Assembly (NCBI GenBank): GCA_030151135.1
Contig: JASLEQ010000183.1
Location: 1-5,245, forward strand
Length of the DNA stretch: 5,245 bases
Direction of reading: 5' to 3'
DNA from: Candidatus Sulfotelmatobacter sp.
Lineage (GTDB): Bacteria > Acidobacteriota > Terriglobia > Terriglobales > SbA1
The translations under genes and the position numbers were made by a program. Under the pieces are notes generated by a model. That model had not been told where the DNA came from. It saw nothing but the letters and a program-made list of their open reading frames with translations, and ran no database searches. Positions 5,241 to 5,245 of the stretch are shown in pieces; position 1 is the stretch's first letter; each line of letters begins with the position of its first letter.

Positions 5241-5245
5241 ATTGC

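Overview
The window reads as ordinary chromosomal DNA of a bacterium with mid-range to slightly high GC. The combination of genes (a DUF3395-like exported protein, a PF10136 membrane 'recombinase', a short eukaryote-like NAD-type isocitrate dehydrogenase, NrdR, and a secreted OB-fold protein with a Pro/Lys-rich tail) makes me favour Acidobacteriota (Terriglobia-like). That assignment is inference; no rRNA or other lineage marker is present.

Layout from left to right. (1) Positions 1-264, minus strand: the N-terminal part of a secreted protein that runs off the left edge. (2) Positions 265-438: a divergent promoter region with a perfect 12-bp GC palindrome beside a TATGAT box. (3) Positions 439-2382, plus strand: a 647-residue multi-pass membrane protein of the family traditionally called 'site-specific recombinase' (PF10136, Gcr-like). 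(4) Positions 2383-2520: a convergent intergenic gap with two overlapping, mutually exclusive weak hairpins. (5) Positions 2521-3549, minus strand: isocitrate dehydrogenase, predicted NAD-dependent. (6) Positions 3550-3702: a spacer carrying a 19-bp near-perfect dyad. (7) Positions 3703-4173, minus strand: nrdR, the ATP-cone/zinc-ribbon repressor of ribonucleotide reductase genes. (8) Positions 4174-4609: a 436-bp stretch without a confident gene. It holds a candidate nrdR promoter (extended -10), a strong 12-bp-stem terminator hairpin, a second smaller hairpin, and a short unexplained open frame. (9) Positions 4610-5203, minus strand: an exported OB-fold protein, with an inverted repeat abutting its start codon.

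The right half is a head-to-tail minus-strand run (OB-fold protein, nrdR, isocitrate dehydrogenase). A strong terminator separates the first two genes and 153 bp separates the last two, so these are probably separate or only loosely coupled transcription units. I see no functional link between NrdR (dNTP supply control) and isocitrate dehydrogenase (TCA cycle) beyond adjacency. I found no CRISPR array, tRNA, rRNA, insertion sequence, phage gene or defence system. The items most worth a second look are regulatory (the dyad upstream of the dehydrogenase, the tandem hairpins and the inverted repeat at the OB-gene start), together with the doubtful functional name of the membrane 'recombinase'.
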